DNA of 64,000 bases from Streptomyces flavochromogenes (lineage in GTDB: Bacteria; Actinomycetota; Actinomycetes; Streptomycetales; Streptomycetaceae). The stretch covers positions 1 to 64,000 of the forward strand of contig NZ_JNZO01000024.1 in NCBI RefSeq assembly GCF_000717595.1, written 5' to 3'. Positions 10,661 to 21,786 of this stretch are shown piece by piece. The notes under the pieces were generated by a model. The model did no database searches. It had not been told where the DNA came from and was given only the letters and a program-made list of their open reading frames with translations. The position numbers were made by a program, and so were the translations under genes. Position 1 is the first letter of the stretch. Each line of letters opens with the position of its first letter.

Positions 10661-10704
10661 CGACGGCCCGTACCCGCCGGTAGGTACGGGCCGTCGGCCG
10701 TTTT
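10661..10704 (+). terminator. terminator after the M14 peptidase
   Basis: A perfect 14-bp stem, 10661-10674 with 10683-10696, has an 8-base loop and is followed by TTTT at 10701-10704. Confidence 0.8.
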
Positions 10705-10763
10705 CCCTCACTTTCCGGGCTCGTACGGATGCGCGCGATGTCACTACCGGGGTCCTGTGGGGG

Positions 10764-10769
10764 TAGGGT
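10764..10769 (+). promoter_or_regulatory. candidate -10 box of gap
   Basis: TAGGGT fits the Streptomyces TANNNT -10. It predicts a transcript start near 10776 and a leader of about 75 bases before the GTG. No clear -35 is visible. Confidence 0.4.
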
Positions 10770-10836
10770 CGTAAGCGGTCGGGGACATCCCAAAAAACAA
10801 AAATCTCGCCGGCGTCGAGCACACCGGCGTACCTAA

Positions 10837-11862
<1,026 letters not shown>

Positions 11863-11888
11863 ACTTCAGGGCAGGCTTTCGATGTGAG

Positions 11889-11934
11889 CAGGGCTCGGGC
11901 AGCGCAACGCCGCGCTGTGCGAGCCCTGTTTGTG
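11889..11934 (+). terminator. hairpin between gap and pgk (attenuator or partial terminator)
   Basis: A 9-bp arm at 11889-11897 pairs with 11920-11928, with further pairing inside (GCAGCGC with GCGCTGT), followed by TTTGTGT. It may lower read-through to pgk. Confidence 0.6.
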
Positions 11935-11966
11935 TGCTCCACCGCGTACCAAGGAGTCTGTGACAG

Positions 11967-13178
11967 ATGAAGACGATCGACGAGCTTCTCGCCGAAGGCG
12001 TCTCCGGCAAGCGGGTGTTCGTCCGCGCCGATCTCAACGTGCCGCTCGACGGCACCACCATCACCGACGACGGCCGCATCCGCGCCGTCGTGCCCACGGT
12101 CAAGGCGCTCGCCGACGCGGGTGCCCGCGTCGTGGTCGCCTCGCACCTGGGCCGCCCGAAGGGCGCCCCGGACCCGGCGTTCTCGCTCGCCCCGGCCGCC
12201 GCGCGGCTCGGCGAGCTCCTCGGCGCCGAGGTGGCCTTCGCGACGGACACGGTCGGCGAGTCCGCCACCGCCACCGTCGCGGGCCTCTCCGACGGCGGGG
12301 TCGCCGTGATCGAGAACCTCCGCTTCAACGCCGGCGAGACCTCCAAGGACGACGCCGAGCGCGGCGCGTTCGCGGACAGGCTCGCCGCCCTCGCCGACGT
12401 CTACGTCGGCGACGGCTTCGGCGCCGTGCACCGCAAGCACGCCTCGGTCTTCGACCTCCCGGCGCGCCTGCCGCACGCCGCGGGCTACCTCATCGCCACC
12501 GAGGTCGGCGTCCTGAAGAAGCTCACGGACGACGTCCAGCGGCCGTACGTGGTCGCGCTCGGCGGTGCCAAGGTCTCCGACAAGCTCGGAGTGATCGACC
12601 ACCTCCTGGAGAAGGCCGACCGCATCCTCATCGGCGGCGGCATGGCGTACACCTTCCTCAAGGCCCAGGGCCACGAGGTCGGCATCTCGCTGCTCCAGGA
12701 GGACCAGGTCCCGGCGGTCCTGGACTACCTGAAGCGCGCCAAGGAGCGCGGGGTGGAGTTCGTCCTCCCCGTCGACGTGCTGGTCTCGGACGAGTTCCCG
12801 GACCTGAAGACCAAGGCTCCGGCCAACCCGACCACGGTCGCCGCGGACGCCATCCCGGCGGACGAGGAGGGCCTGGACATCGGTCCGGAGACCCGTAAGC
12901 TCTACGCCTCGAAGCTCGCCGACGCCGGCACCGTTTTCTGGAACGGTCCGATGGGCGTCTTCGAGCACCCCGACTACGCCGAGGGCACCAAGGCCGTCGC
13001 CCAGGCGCTCGTCGACTCCCCGGCCTTCACGGTCGTCGGTGGTGGCGACTCCGCCGCCGCCGTCCGCATCCTGGGCTTCGACGAGAAGGCATTCGGCCAC
13101 ATTTCGACCGGCGGCGGCGCCTCCCTCGAGTACCTCGAGGGCAAGACGCTTCCCGGCCTCGCCGCACTGGAGGACTGA
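11967..13178 (+). CDS. pgk: phosphoglycerate kinase
   Basis: Pgk transfers phosphate from 1,3-bisphosphoglycerate to ADP. The 403-residue monomeric kinase shows the N-terminal substrate segment [17 protein letters not shown], the [12 protein letters not shown] segment and the C-terminal nucleotide-site GGGDSAAAV, then an in-frame [14 protein letters not shown] tail. ATG 11967 has AAGGAG upstream. tpiA follows after 7 bases, so the two are probably cotranscribed. Confidence 0.97.
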   Translation: MKTIDELLAEGVSGKRVFVRADLNVPLDGTTITDDGRIRAVVPTVKALADAGARVVVASHLGRPKGAPDPAFSLAPAAARLGELLGAEVAFATDTVGESATATVAGLSDGGVAVIENLRFNAGETSKDDAERGAFADRLAALADVYVGDGFGAVHRKHASVFDLPARLPHAAGYLIATEVGVLKKLTDDVQRPYVVALGGAKVSDKLGVIDHLLEKADRILIGGGMAYTFLKAQGHEVGISLLQEDQVPAVLDYLKRAKERGVEFVLPVDVLVSDEFPDLKTKAPANPTTVAADAIPADEEGLDIGPETRKLYASKLADAGTVFWNGPMGVFEHPDYAEGTKAVAQALVDSPAFTVVGGGDSAAAVRILGFDEKAFGHISTGGGASLEYLEGKTLPGLAALED

Positions 13179-13185
13179 CCCTTTC

Positions 13186-13965
13186 ATGAGCAGCACCCGC
13201 ACCCCGCTGATGGCGGGGAACTGGAAGATGAACCTCAACCACCTCGAGGCCATCGCCCACGTCCAGAAGCTCGCCTTCGCCCTGACCGACAAGGACTACG
13301 ACGCCTGTGAGGTCGCGGTCCTGGTTCCCTTCACCGACCTGCGGTCCGTGCAGACCCTGATCGACGGCGACAAGCTCAAGATCAAGTACGGCGCCCAGGA
13401 CATCTCGGCGCACGACTCCGGTGCCTACACCGGCGAGATCTCGGGCCTGATGCTGTCCAAGCTGAAGTGCGCCTACGTGGCCGTCGGCCACTCCGAGCGC
13501 CGGCAGTACCACGCCGAGAACGACGAGGTCTGCAACGCCAAGGTGAAGGCCGCCTTCAAGCACGGCGTGACCCCGATCCTCTGCGTCGGCGAGGGCCTGG
13601 ACATCCGCAAGGCCGGCAACCAGGTCGAGTACACCCTCGCCCAGCTCGACGGCGGTCTGAAGGACGTCCCGGCCGAGCAGGCCGAGACCATCGTGATCGC
13701 GTACGAGCCGGTGTGGGCCATCGGCACCGGCGAGGTCGCCACCCCCGACGACGCCCAGGAGGTCTGCGGAGCGATCCGAGGCCGCCTCGCGGAGCTGTAC
13801 TCGCAGGAGCTGGCCGACAAGGTCCGCATCCAGTACGGCGGCTCGGTCAAGTCCGGCAACGTCGGCGCGATCATGGCGCAGCCGGACGTCGACGGCGCCC
13901 TGGTGGGCGGCGCGGCCCTGGACGCCGACGAGTTCGTCAAGATCGTCCGCTTCCGCGACCAGTGA
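13186..13965 (+). CDS. tpiA: triosephosphate isomerase
   Basis: TpiA interconverts dihydroxyacetone phosphate and glyceraldehyde 3-phosphate. The 259-residue TIM barrel has Asn12 and Lys14 in GNWKMN, the catalytic His102 in GHSERRQ, catalytic Glu174 in [11 protein letters not shown] and the phosphate-binding GGSVKSGNV and VGGAAL loops. ATG 13186 begins [14 protein letters not shown]; longer in-frame starts lie inside pgk and are rejected. It belongs to the gap-pgk-tpiA run. Confidence 0.97.
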   Translation: MSSTRTPLMAGNWKMNLNHLEAIAHVQKLAFALTDKDYDACEVAVLVPFTDLRSVQTLIDGDKLKIKYGAQDISAHDSGAYTGEISGLMLSKLKCAYVAVGHSERRQYHAENDEVCNAKVKAAFKHGVTPILCVGEGLDIRKAGNQVEYTLAQLDGGLKDVPAEQAETIVIAYEPVWAIGTGEVATPDDAQEVCGAIRGRLAELYSQELADKVRIQYGGSVKSGNVGAIMAQPDVDGALVGGAALDADEFVKIVRFRDQ

Positions 13966-13997
13966 GTATGCGGTAGCGGAGTTACGTCGTACCCTTG

Positions 13998-14025
13998 CGG
14001 GGGTCGGGCAGGTGCCCGGCCCCCG
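13998..14025 (+). terminator. GC-rich hairpin between tpiA and secG
   Basis: Arms 13998-14009 and 14014-14025 pair with one G-U wobble and a 4-base loop. There is no T-tract, so it may only partly terminate or may protect the tpiA mRNA end. Confidence 0.5.
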
Positions 14026-14056
14026 TCCGTATAAGTCCGAGGAAGTTGGTCCAGCC

Positions 14057-14293
14057 GTGGTTATGGGGTTCTCGATCGCCCTCATCGTCTTCAGCGGGCT
14101 GCTCATGCTGCTCGTGCTGATGCACAAGGGCAAGGGTGGCGGCCTCTCCGACATGTTCGGAGGCGGAATGCAGTCCTCCGTCGGTGGCTCCTCGGTCGCC
14201 GAGCGCAACCTGGACCGCATCACCGTCGTGGTCGGTCTGCTCTGGTTCGCCTGCATTGTGGTACTTGGTCTGCTGATGAAGTTGGACGGGTAA
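14057..14293 (+). CDS. secG: preprotein translocase subunit SecG
   Basis: SecG is the small accessory membrane subunit of the SecYEG channel. The 78-residue product has two hydrophobic helices (about residues 3-24 and 53-74) joined by the family-typical loop HKGKGGGLSDMFGGG. GTG 14057 is chosen because GAGGAAG lies about 11 bases upstream and the longer frame would add a non-family N terminus. The position behind tpiA is conserved in actinobacteria. Confidence 0.93.
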   Translation: MVMGFSIALIVFSGLLMLLVLMHKGKGGGLSDMFGGGMQSSVGGSSVAERNLDRITVVVGLLWFACIVVLGLLMKLDG

Positions 14294-14302
14294 CTCCGAA
14301 CA

Positions 14303-14331
14303 CTGGACGCGCGTTGGGCCTTACGTAGACT
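14303..14331 (+). promoter_or_regulatory. candidate promoter of the rbpA-family gene
   Basis: CTGGAC at 14303-14308 and TAGACT at 14326-14331 are separated by 17 bases. They predict a start near 14338 and a leader of about 33 bases carrying the GGGAG ribosome site. Confidence 0.5.
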
Positions 14332-14370
14332 GGGGCATCTTCGAGCACCATCACGCAGGGAGTTACGACC

Positions 14371-14706
14371 GTGGCAAGTGGCAACGCGATCCGGGGAAGC
14401 CGGGTCGGGGCGGGGCCGATGGGCGAGGCCGAGCGCGGCGAATCGGCGCCGCGCGCCCGCATCTCCTTCTGGTGCTCGAACGGGCACGAGACGCAGCCGA
14501 GCTTCGCCAGCGAAGCGGCGATCCCCGAGACCTGGGACTGCCCACGGTGCGGCTTCCCGGCCGGTCAGGACCGGGACAACCCGCCGGACCCGCCGCGCAC
14601 GGAGCCGTACAAGACCCACCTCGCCTACGTGCGTGAGCGGCGCAGCGACGCGGACGGCGAGGCGATCCTCGCCGAGGCGCTGGCCAAGCTGCGCGGCGAG
14701 ATCTGA
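14371..14706 (+). CDS. RNA polymerase-binding protein, RbpA family
   Basis: RbpA proteins bind the RNA polymerase beta' and sigma subunits and stabilise open complexes in actinobacteria. The 111-residue product has the family order: a basic N-terminal segment with RGSRVG, a core with FWCSNGH and WDCPRCG cysteines, and a C-terminal sigma-interaction region KTHLAYVRERRS. Because Streptomyces usually has two copies, this could be the main RbpA or the RbpB paralogue. The GTG has a GGGAG site upstream. A promoter and terminator flank it as a single-gene unit. Confidence 0.85.
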   Translation: MASGNAIRGSRVGAGPMGEAERGESAPRARISFWCSNGHETQPSFASEAAIPETWDCPRCGFPAGQDRDNPPDPPRTEPYKTHLAYVRERRSDADGEAILAEALAKLRGEI

Positions 14707-14728
14707 ACGTGGTGTGACGTTGTGACGG

Positions 14729-14769
14729 ACGGGCCTTGCCCGCGAACCCGGTTCGCGGACAAGGCCCGT
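14729..14769 (+). terminator. terminator after the rbpA-family gene
   Basis: A 19-bp stem, 14729-14747 with 14751-14769, has a single mismatch and a 3-base apex. No T-tract follows. Confidence 0.7.
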
Positions 14770-14893
14770 TCGGCGTCTCCACGCGTCCGCGTCCCGGCAT
14801 CTCCGCACGCGAGAAGGCCCGTTGTCGGTGGTGCCCACTAACGTCGGCCGGGAGGGGATCCTCGGATCCGGCGGGCGGGTGGGGGAGCACATC

Positions 14894-16108
14894 ATGACGA
14901 TGACGGCGACAGCGGGCGGCAAGGCCGCGCCCGCCTGGCGGGGCGGGTTCGGGAGGCTGTGGACGGCCGCGGTCGTCTCCCGCTTCGGCGACTCCCTGCG
15001 CACCGCCGCCATGCCGCTGCTCGCCGCCTCGCTCACCGACGACCCCCTCCTCATCGCCTCCGTCACCGCCTGCGGCCATCTGCCCTGGCTGCTCTTCGGG
15101 CTGCTCGGCGGCGCCGTCGCCGACCGCGTCGACCAGCGACGGGCCATGTGGGCCGTCGACCTCGTCCGCGGCGCGCTCATGGCCGGGTTCGCCGTCGCCG
15201 TCGCACTCGGACACGCCGGCATCGCCCTGCTCCTCGTCCTCGCCTTCGCGCTCACCACCCTGCAGACCCTCTTCGACAACGCCGCCACCGCGCTGCTTCC
15301 CTCCCTCGTGCCCGCCGATACCCTGGCCGGGGCCAACGCCCGCCTGATGACCGGTCAGCAGCTCGCGGGCGGGCTCCTCGCCGCACCCCTGGTGCCCGCG
15401 CTGCTCCTCGCCGGGCCCGCCGTGCCGTACGCCGCGGACGCCGCCACCTACGTCCTGGCCGCGCTACTCATCGCCTCGCTGCGGACCGGGGCGCCCGAGC
15501 GGCCGCCCCGCCCCGCCGGATCGACCCTCCGGGCCGAGATGGCCGAAGGGCTCGCCGTACTGCGCGCGGACCGCTCCCTGCGGTGGCTCTGCACGGCCAC
15601 CACCCTCTGCAACATCGGCATGGGCGCCCTCATCGCCACGCTCGTCGTCCTGGTCACCGACGGTCTCCACGCCGGGAACACGGGCTACGCGGCCACCATC
15701 ACCGCCTTCGCGGTCGGCGGGGTCGCCGGCGGTTTCCTGGCCCGCCGGATCGCCGAACGGACGGGCCGGGTACGCGCGGTGTTCCTCGCCGGGACCGTCC
15801 AGACCGGCTGCCTGGGCCTGTTGGGGACGGTGCCCGTCCTCGCGGTGTCCATCGGGGCCATGGCGGTGTTCGGCTTCATGGGCACCGTGTGGAACGTCCA
15901 GCAGACGACCCTCATGCAGGAGCGCGCGCCCGAGGGCATGCTCGGCCGCATCGCCGCCGCCTTCCGCACCCTCGCCGTCGCGGGTGCCCCGCTCGGCGCC
16001 GTGCTGGGCGGTGCGGCGGCCGCCGGCTGGGGACCGCTCACTCCGGCGCTGCTCGCGGCGGCCCTGTTCGCGCTCGCCGTCGCGTCACTCGCCCCCCTGA
16101 TCAATTAG
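14894..16108 (+). CDS. MFS transporter, drug/siderophore exporter type
   Basis: The 404-residue protein has about twelve hydrophobic helices and the MFS loop-2 signature [12 protein letters not shown] between helices 2 and 3. Overall it resembles the EntS/TetV-like exporter group. ATG 14894 is preferred because GGGGGAG lies just upstream; a longer in-frame ATG at 14822 has no ribosome site. Pgi follows after 47 bases. The cargo is unknown. Confidence 0.82.
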   Translation: MTMTATAGGKAAPAWRGGFGRLWTAAVVSRFGDSLRTAAMPLLAASLTDDPLLIASVTACGHLPWLLFGLLGGAVADRVDQRRAMWAVDLVRGALMAGFAVAVALGHAGIALLLVLAFALTTLQTLFDNAATALLPSLVPADTLAGANARLMTGQQLAGGLLAAPLVPALLLAGPAVPYAADAATYVLAALLIASLRTGAPERPPRPAGSTLRAEMAEGLAVLRADRSLRWLCTATTLCNIGMGALIATLVVLVTDGLHAGNTGYAATITAFAVGGVAGGFLARRIAERTGRVRAVFLAGTVQTGCLGLLGTVPVLAVSIGAMAVFGFMGTVWNVQQTTLMQERAPEGMLGRIAAAFRTLAVAGAPLGAVLGGAAAAGWGPLTPALLAAALFALAVASLAPLIN

Positions 16109-16155
16109 GTTGGAGAGGCAGCGGGGCAGACAAGCAGTACGAGAAGAAGTGGGCG

Positions 16156-17817
16156 ATGTCCGAGATGAACAACGAAGGCCGCACCAGGCTCAACCGGCTG
16201 CCCGAGTGGGCGGCCCTCGGCAAGCACCGTGAGCAGCTGGGCGAGACCCGGCTGCGCGACCTGTTCGCCGCCGACGCGGAGCGTGGCACCGGCTACGCCC
16301 TGCGCGTCGGCGACCTCTACCTGGACTACTCCAAGCACCTCGTCACCGACGAGACGCTGACCCTGCTGCGCGAACTGGCGGCCGTCACCGGCGTCGCCGA
16401 GCTCCGCGACGCCATGTTCCGCGGCGAGAAGATCAACATCACCGAGGACCGCGCCGTCCTCCACACCGCGCTCCGCGCCCCCCGCGGAGCCGTGATCGAC
16501 GTCGACGGGGAGAACGTCGTCCCCGGCGTCCACGCCGTCCTGGACCAGATGGGCGCGTTCTCCGACAAGGTCCGCGCGGGTGAGTGGACCGGCCACACCG
16601 GCAAGCCGATCAAGAACATCGTCAACATCGGCATCGGCGGCTCCGACCTCGGTCCCGCCATGGCCTACGAGGTCCTGCGCTCCTACACCCAACGGGACCT
16701 GACGTTCCGTTTCGTCTCCAACGTCGACGGCGCCGACCTCCACGAGGCCGTCCGCGACCTGGACCCGGCCGAGACGCTGTTCATCGTCGCCTCGAAGACC
16801 TTCACCACCATCGAGACGATCACCAACGCCACCTCCGCGCGGAACTGGCTCCTCACCGGCCTGCGGGCCGACCAGGACGCCGTCGCCAAGCACTTCGTCG
16901 CCCTCTCGACCAATGCCGAGAAGGTCGAGGAGTTCGGCATCGACACCGCGAACATGTTCGAGTTCTGGGACTGGGTCGGCGGCCGCTACTCGTACGACTC
17001 CGCCATCGGCCTCTCCCTGATGATCGCCATCGGCCCGGAGCGCTTCCGCGAGATGCTCGACGGCTTCCACCTCGTCGACGAGCACTTCCGCACGGCTCCG
17101 CCCGAGGAGAACGCCCCGCTGCTCCTCGGCCTCCTCGGGGTCTGGTACGGCGCCTTCTTCGACGCCCAGTCGCACGCCGTCCTGCCGTACTCGCACTACC
17201 TCTCCAAGTTCACCGCCTACCTCCAGCAGCTCGACATGGAGTCCAACGGCAAGTCGGTGGACCGCGAGGGCAACCGGGTCGACTGGCAGACCGGCCCGGT
17301 CGTCTGGGGCACCCCCGGCACCAACGGGCAGCACGCCTACTACCAGTTGATCCACCAGGGCACCAAGGTCATCCCGGCCGACTTCATCGGCTTCGCCCGC
17401 CCGGTCGACGACCTGCTGCCGGGCCTCGTCGCCCAGCACGACCTGCTCATGGCGAACTTCTTCGCCCAGACGCAGGCGCTGGCCTTCGGCAAGACCCCCG
17501 ACGAGGTACGGGCGGAGGGTGTCCCCGAGGAGCTCGTCCCGCACAAGACCTTCCAGGGGAACCACCCCACCACCACGATCCTCGCCGACGCGCTCACGCC
17601 GTCCGTCCTCGGCCAGCTCATCGCGCTGTACGAGCACAAGGTGTTCGTCCAGGGCGCCGTCTGGAACATCGACTCCTTCGACCAGTGGGGCGTCGAACTC
17701 GGCAAGGTCCTCGCCAAGCGGATCGAGCCGGTCCTGACGGAGGGCGAGGGCGGCGAGCACCTCGACAGCTCCACCGCCGGACTCGTGTCCGCCTACCGCA
17801 CGCTGCGCGGACGGTAG
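16156..17817 (+). CDS. pgi: glucose-6-phosphate isomerase
   Basis: Pgi interconverts glucose 6-phosphate and fructose 6-phosphate, linking glycolysis and the pentose-phosphate pathway. The 553-residue protein has GIGGSDLGP, the phosphate-binding SKTFTTIET, the [19 protein letters not shown] signature with the catalytic His, and the C-terminal Lys region [14 protein letters not shown]. Length matches the large bacterial form. ATG 16156 is chosen; ATG 16165 is possible. The PH-domain pair starts 4 bases after the stop. Confidence 0.96.
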   Translation: MSEMNNEGRTRLNRLPEWAALGKHREQLGETRLRDLFAADAERGTGYALRVGDLYLDYSKHLVTDETLTLLRELAAVTGVAELRDAMFRGEKINITEDRAVLHTALRAPRGAVIDVDGENVVPGVHAVLDQMGAFSDKVRAGEWTGHTGKPIKNIVNIGIGGSDLGPAMAYEVLRSYTQRDLTFRFVSNVDGADLHEAVRDLDPAETLFIVASKTFTTIETITNATSARNWLLTGLRADQDAVAKHFVALSTNAEKVEEFGIDTANMFEFWDWVGGRYSYDSAIGLSLMIAIGPERFREMLDGFHLVDEHFRTAPPEENAPLLLGLLGVWYGAFFDAQSHAVLPYSHYLSKFTAYLQQLDMESNGKSVDREGNRVDWQTGPVVWGTPGTNGQHAYYQLIHQGTKVIPADFIGFARPVDDLLPGLVAQHDLLMANFFAQTQALAFGKTPDEVRAEGVPEELVPHKTFQGNHPTTTILADALTPSVLGQLIALYEHKVFVQGAVWNIDSFDQWGVELGKVLAKRIEPVLTEGEGGEHLDSSTAGLVSAYRTLRGR

Positions 17818-17821
17818 AGCC

Positions 17822-18322
17822 GTGACGGGGGAGAACGCGGTGCGGCTGCGGCCGCCCAGGAACGCCGTGGACGAGCGGGCCGTCGCCTGGTGGCGGAGCC
17901 GGCTCCTGGCGACCACCGCCGTACCGGCGGTGGTCCTCGGCCTCCTCGGCGCCCTCATCGGGCCCGCCCGGTTCTGGCTGCTGGTCTCGGCCGGGGCCGT
18001 GGCGGCCCTGGGCCTCACCTGCACCGCGTTCTTCCCCGCCTGGTGGTTCCGGGTGCACCGCTGGGAGGTCACCGAGGACGCCGTCTACGTCCGCACGGGG
18101 GCCCTCTGGCAGGAGTGGCGGATCGCGCCGATGTCCCGGATCCAGACGGTCGACACCTCGCGCGGCCCGCTGGAGCAGGGCTTCCGGCTCGCCACCGTCA
18201 CGGTGACCACGGCCTCCTCCAAGGGTGCGATCCGGATCGAGGGCCTCGACCACGAGCTGGCCGCCGAGCTGGCCGAGCGGCTGACCGTCATCACCCAGGC
18301 CACCCCCGGCGACGCCACATGA
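17822..18322 (+). CDS. PH domain-containing membrane protein (YdbS-like)
   Basis: The 166-residue protein has two closely spaced membrane helices (about residues 30-75) followed by one bacterial PH-like (DUF304) domain beginning near WEVTEDAVYVRTG, with the family segment MSRIQTVDTSRGPLEQ. YdbS/YdbT-type proteins are membrane proteins of poorly known role. The GTG is 4 bases after pgi, and the stop overlaps the next gene as ATGA, so the two probably form a complex; that is inference. Confidence 0.8.
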   Translation: MTGENAVRLRPPRNAVDERAVAWWRSRLLATTAVPAVVLGLLGALIGPARFWLLVSAGAVAALGLTCTAFFPAWWFRVHRWEVTEDAVYVRTGALWQEWRIAPMSRIQTVDTSRGPLEQGFRLATVTVTTASSKGAIRIEGLDHELAAELAERLTVITQATPGDAT

Positions 18323-19926
18323 GCGAGACGGCGGACGAGGCGACCGGGACGGCGCCCGGCCCGGCCACCGGGACCGCACCCCGCGCGGCCACGGACGGGA
18401 ACCGGGACTCGGACTGGCTCCGCCTCGATCCCCGCACCGTCCTCGTCCGGGTCGTCCTCTTCGGCGGCGTCCTCGTCGGCGCCGCGCTGCCCGTCATCTT
18501 CGCCCTGGCCGGGCGGCGCCCCCTGTGGCAGGCCGCCCTCTGGGTCGCCGCGGGCGTCACCCTCGCCCTGCTCGCCGACATCGCCGCCGAGACCGTCCGC
18601 CTCCGCCGCACCCGCTACCGGATCGGCACCGAAAGGGCGGAACTCCACACCGGGCTCGTCGTCGTCCAGCGCCGCTCGCTCGCCCGTGAGCGCATCCGCA
18701 GCGTCGACCTCACCGCCAACCCGCTCCAGCGCGTCCTCGGCCTCGTCAAGGTCCGCATCGGCACCGGTGAGCACACCGGCGGCAGCGAATCCACGCTCGA
18801 ACTCGACCTGGTCACCCGGGCCGAGGGGGAACGGCTGCGCCACGAGCTGCTCACCCGCTCCGCCGCAACCCCCGAGGCCCCGGACCACGACCCCTCTCTC
18901 GCGACGCTCGACCCGCGCTGGATCCGCTACGCCCCCGTCTCCTTCCTCGCCCCCGCCCTCGGCGGCGCGGCGGCCGGAGCGGTCATGCAGGTCAGCGAGT
19001 GGTTCGGCGCCCAGGGGGAGGTCATCGACTGGATAGGGGACCGGTTCCAGGACGTCTCCATCCCCTGGATGATCCTCGTGCTGGTCCTCCTCGCCACCGT
19101 CGCCGGAGCCGTCGGCGCCCTCGGCCTGTGGGTCGAGATGTGGTGGAACTACCGTCTGGAGCGCGAGTCCGGCGGCACCCTGCGGGTCTCCCGCGGGCTC
19201 TTCACCGCCCGCTCCGTCTCCATAGAGGAACGCAGGCTGCGGGGCATCGAGCTGGTCGAGCCGCTCGGCGTCCGCGCGTTCGGGGCGGCCCGTGTCGACG
19301 CCGTCGCCACCGGGCTCGTCAAGGACGACGAGGACAAGCACACCGACCTCAAGACCCTGCTGCCGGCCGCGGAGCGGGCGGTGGCCGACCGGGTCGCCGC
19401 CCAGGTCCTGCGCGAGCCGGAGCCGCCCACCGGAGCGCCCCTCGCCGCCCACCCCCGGGCCGCCCGCACGCGGAGGGTGCGCTGGGCGCTGGGGAGCGTC
19501 CTGGTGCCCGTGGCGGTCCTCGTCCTCCTCGGGCTGCTCCTCACCCCGGTCCTGCTGTACGTGGCGGCCGGCTGCGCGGCCGTCCTCTGCCCGGTCGCCG
19601 TGCTGTTCGCCCTCGACGCGTACCGCGCTCTCGGACACGGCGTCAGCGGCGCCTATCTGGTGACCCGTTCGGGTACGGTCCGGCGGGCCACGGTCGCCCT
19701 CCAGCGCTCCGGCGTCATCGGCTGGACCGTCAAGCAGTCGTACTTCCAGCGGCGGGCCGGCGTGCTGACCCTCACCGCCACCACGGCGGCCGGAGCGGGC
19801 GCGTACGACATCCTCGACGCGGGCCAGAGCCAGGGCCTGACCTTCGCCGCCGGGGCCGTTCCGGACCTGCTCACGCCCTTCCTCGAACCCGTACCGACGA
19901 CGGAGGCCCGGTCCACCGAGGGGTGA
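18319..19926 (+). CDS. PH domain-containing membrane protein (YdbT-like)
   Basis: The 535-residue product is the usual large partner of a YdbS-like protein. It has repeated units of a helical membrane pair plus a bacterial PH (DUF304) domain: LTANPLQRVLGLVKVRIGT, RLRGIELVEPLGVRAFGAA and ALQRSGVIGWTVKQS mark three copies. A polar Thr/Ala-rich cytosolic N terminus precedes the first helix. Its ATG overlaps the previous stop. No catalytic residues are evident. Confidence 0.8.
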   Translation: MSETADEATGTAPGPATGTAPRAATDGNRDSDWLRLDPRTVLVRVVLFGGVLVGAALPVIFALAGRRPLWQAALWVAAGVTLALLADIAAETVRLRRTRYRIGTERAELHTGLVVVQRRSLARERIRSVDLTANPLQRVLGLVKVRIGTGEHTGGSESTLELDLVTRAEGERLRHELLTRSAATPEAPDHDPSLATLDPRWIRYAPVSFLAPALGGAAAGAVMQVSEWFGAQGEVIDWIGDRFQDVSIPWMILVLVLLATVAGAVGALGLWVEMWWNYRLERESGGTLRVSRGLFTARSVSIEERRLRGIELVEPLGVRAFGAARVDAVATGLVKDDEDKHTDLKTLLPAAERAVADRVAAQVLREPEPPTGAPLAAHPRAARTRRVRWALGSVLVPVAVLVLLGLLLTPVLLYVAAGCAAVLCPVAVLFALDAYRALGHGVSGAYLVTRSGTVRRATVALQRSGVIGWTVKQSYFQRRAGVLTLTATTAAGAGAYDILDAGQSQGLTFAAGAVPDLLTPFLEPVPTTEARSTEG

Positions 19927-19948
19927 ACCGGGCCTCCGAGGCGTCGCG

Positions 19949-20731
19949 TCAGGCGGACGCCGGCGGGTACAGACTCCGCGGCAGCTCCGATGCCGCGGCC
20001 GCGTCCAGCAGCCACAGCGTGCGCGAGCGGCCGTAGGCGCCCGCCGCCGGGGCCTGCACCTCGCCCGCGCCCGACAGCGCGATCGCCGCCGCCTTCGCCT
20101 TGTCCTCACCGGCGGCGAGGAGCCAGACCTCCTTCGCCGCCCGGATCGCCGGAAGGGTCAGCGAGACCCGCACCGGCGGCGGCTTGGGCGCGCCGTGCAC
20201 GCCGACCACCGTCCGCTCGGTCTCGCGGACCGCGGGCAGCTCCGGGAAGAGCGAGGCCACATGGGTGTCCGGGCCGACGCCCAGCATCAGGACGTCGAAG
20301 GTCGGCACCCCGCCGTGGTCACCGGGGCCCGCGGCGGCGGCCAGCTCCTCCGCGTACGCGGCCGCGGCCGCGTCGACGTCGGAGCCGTACGGGCCGTCCG
20401 AGGCCGGCATGGCGTGCACCCGCGAGGGGTCGAGCGGCACCCGGTCGAGCAGCGCCTCCCGGGCCTGGGTGACGTTCCGCTCGGGGTCGCCCTCGGGCAG
20501 GAACCGCTCGTCGCCCCACCACAGGTCGAGCCGTGACCAGTCGATCGCGTCCCGCGCCGGCGCCGAACCGAGCGCCGCCAGCAGTCCGTTGCCGTTGCGC
20601 CCGCCGGTGAGTACCACCGAGGCGGAGCCGCGGGCGGCCTGGGCGTCCACGATCTTCGTGATCAGCCTGGCCGCCGCGGCCTCGGCCATCAGCTCCTTGT
20701 CGCGGTGGACGACCAGCTGCGGCGTGCTCAC
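19949..20731 (-). CDS. pgl: 6-phosphogluconolactonase
   Basis: Pgl (DevB type) hydrolyses 6-phosphogluconolactone made by Zwf. The 260-residue protein shows the family segments VVLTGGRNG, WWGDERFLPEGDPERN and LGVGPDTHVASLFP. The GTG start overlaps the opcA stop. It is the last gene of the tkt-tal-zwf-opcA-pgl run. It ends 22 bases from the convergent PH-domain gene, and no strong terminator is seen there. Confidence 0.93.
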   Translation of the reverse strand: MSTPQLVVHRDKELMAEAAAARLITKIVDAQAARGSASVVLTGGRNGNGLLAALGSAPARDAIDWSRLDLWWGDERFLPEGDPERNVTQAREALLDRVPLDPSRVHAMPASDGPYGSDVDAAAAAYAEELAAAAGPGDHGGVPTFDVLMLGVGPDTHVASLFPELPAVRETERTVVGVHGAPKPPPVRVSLTLPAIRAAKEVWLLAAGEDKAKAAAIALSGAGEVQAPAAGAYGRSRTLWLLDAAAASELPRSLYPPASA

Positions 20732-21786
20732 TTGGCCGCCGCCTTCTTGGCCGGGGCCTTCTTCGCGGCGGGCTTGGCTGCCGGGGCGGCCGGGGCGGCC
20801 GACTCCACGACGGTCTCCGCGACCGTCTCGACGACGACCTCGGGGGCGGTGACGGCCGCCTCCTCGTCGAGCCGCTCCAGGCCGAACTTGAGCGCCGTCG
20901 CGTAGGTGTCGTCCGGGTCCAGCCGGCGCAGCTCCTCCGCGATCAGCTCGGCCGTGTCGCGGCGCTTGAGCGCCACCGCACGGTCGGGCTGCCCCTGGAT
21001 GGAGAGCGTGGCGAGCGAGCCGTCCGGCCGGTCGAGGACGATCGGGCCGGAGCTGGTCTCCATCCGTACGGAGGTGAGGCCGGGACCCGTCGACGCCGAG
21101 CGGCGCACCGGGATGTTCAGTCGCTCCGCCAGCCACATGGCGAGCAGTTCGACGCTCGGGTTGAACTCCTCGCCCTCGACCTCGGCGGAGGTCACCTCGC
21201 ACACGACCTGGTCGAGCGCGGCGGCGAGCATCGAACGCCACGGGGTGATCCGGGTCCACGCGAGGTCCGTGTCGCCCGGGGTGTACGCGTCCGCGCGCGC
21301 GGTCAGCTCGTGGATGGGCTGCTCGGCGGCGTACGTGTCGGTCACCCGGCGCTGGGCGAGGGCGCCCAGCGGGTCCTTCGCCGGGTCGGTCGGCGAGTTC
21401 ACCGGCCACCAGACGACGACGGGGGCGTCCGGGAGGAGCAGCGGCAGGACCACCGACTGGGCGTGGTCGCCGACCTCGCCGTACAGCCGGAGGACCACCG
21501 TCTCACCGGTGCTGGCGTCGGCGCCGAGACGGACCTCGGCGTCGAGCCGTGCCTTGGAGCGGTCCCGCGGGGAGCGCGAGACCCGCTTGATGACGACGAG
21601 GGTCCGCGAGGGGTGCTCGCGGGACGCCTCGTTCGCAGCCTTCAGCGCGTCGTAGGCGTTCTCCTCGTCGGTGACGATGACGAGGGTGAGCACCATGCCG
21701 ACGGCCGGCGTACCGATCGCCCGCCGCCCGAGCACCAGCGCCTTGTTGATCTTGGAGGACGTGGTGTCCGTCAGGTCGGTCTTCAT
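20728..21786 (-). CDS. opcA: glucose-6-phosphate dehydrogenase assembly protein OpcA
   Basis: OpcA is needed for active, correctly assembled glucose-6-phosphate dehydrogenase in cyanobacteria and actinobacteria. The 352-residue protein has conserved VVVWWPVNSPTDPAKDP and an EGEEFNPSVELLAMWL core. It ends in a low-complexity Ala/Pro/Lys tail (repeated PAKKA and AAKP units, about the last 45 residues) that looks histone-H1-like and is not part of the family core. The ATG overlaps the zwf stop. Confidence 0.93.
   Translation of the reverse strand: MKTDLTDTTSSKINKALVLGRRAIGTPAVGMVLTLVIVTDEENAYDALKAANEASREHPSRTLVVIKRVSRSPRDRSKARLDAEVRLGADASTGETVVLRLYGEVGDHAQSVVLPLLLPDAPVVVWWPVNSPTDPAKDPLGALAQRRVTDTYAAEQPIHELTARADAYTPGDTDLAWTRITPWRSMLAAALDQVVCEVTSAEVEGEEFNPSVELLAMWLAERLNIPVRRSASTGPGLTSVRMETSSGPIVLDRPDGSLATLSIQGQPDRAVALKRRDTAELIAEELRRLDPDDTYATALKFGLERLDEEAAVTAPEVVVETVAETVVESAAPAAPAAKPAAKKAPAKKAAAK

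Noticed and set aside
7715..10822. A very long open frame on the minus strand opposite the M14 peptidase
   Set aside because: It is a GC-skew artefact of the strongly biased third positions of the peptidase gene; the translation is low-complexity Gly/Val/Leu/Asp-rich with no motif.
14822..14893. Longer MFS start at 14822
   Set aside because: No ribosome site, and the extra residues are not membrane-transporter-like; ATG 14894 has a GGGGGAG site.
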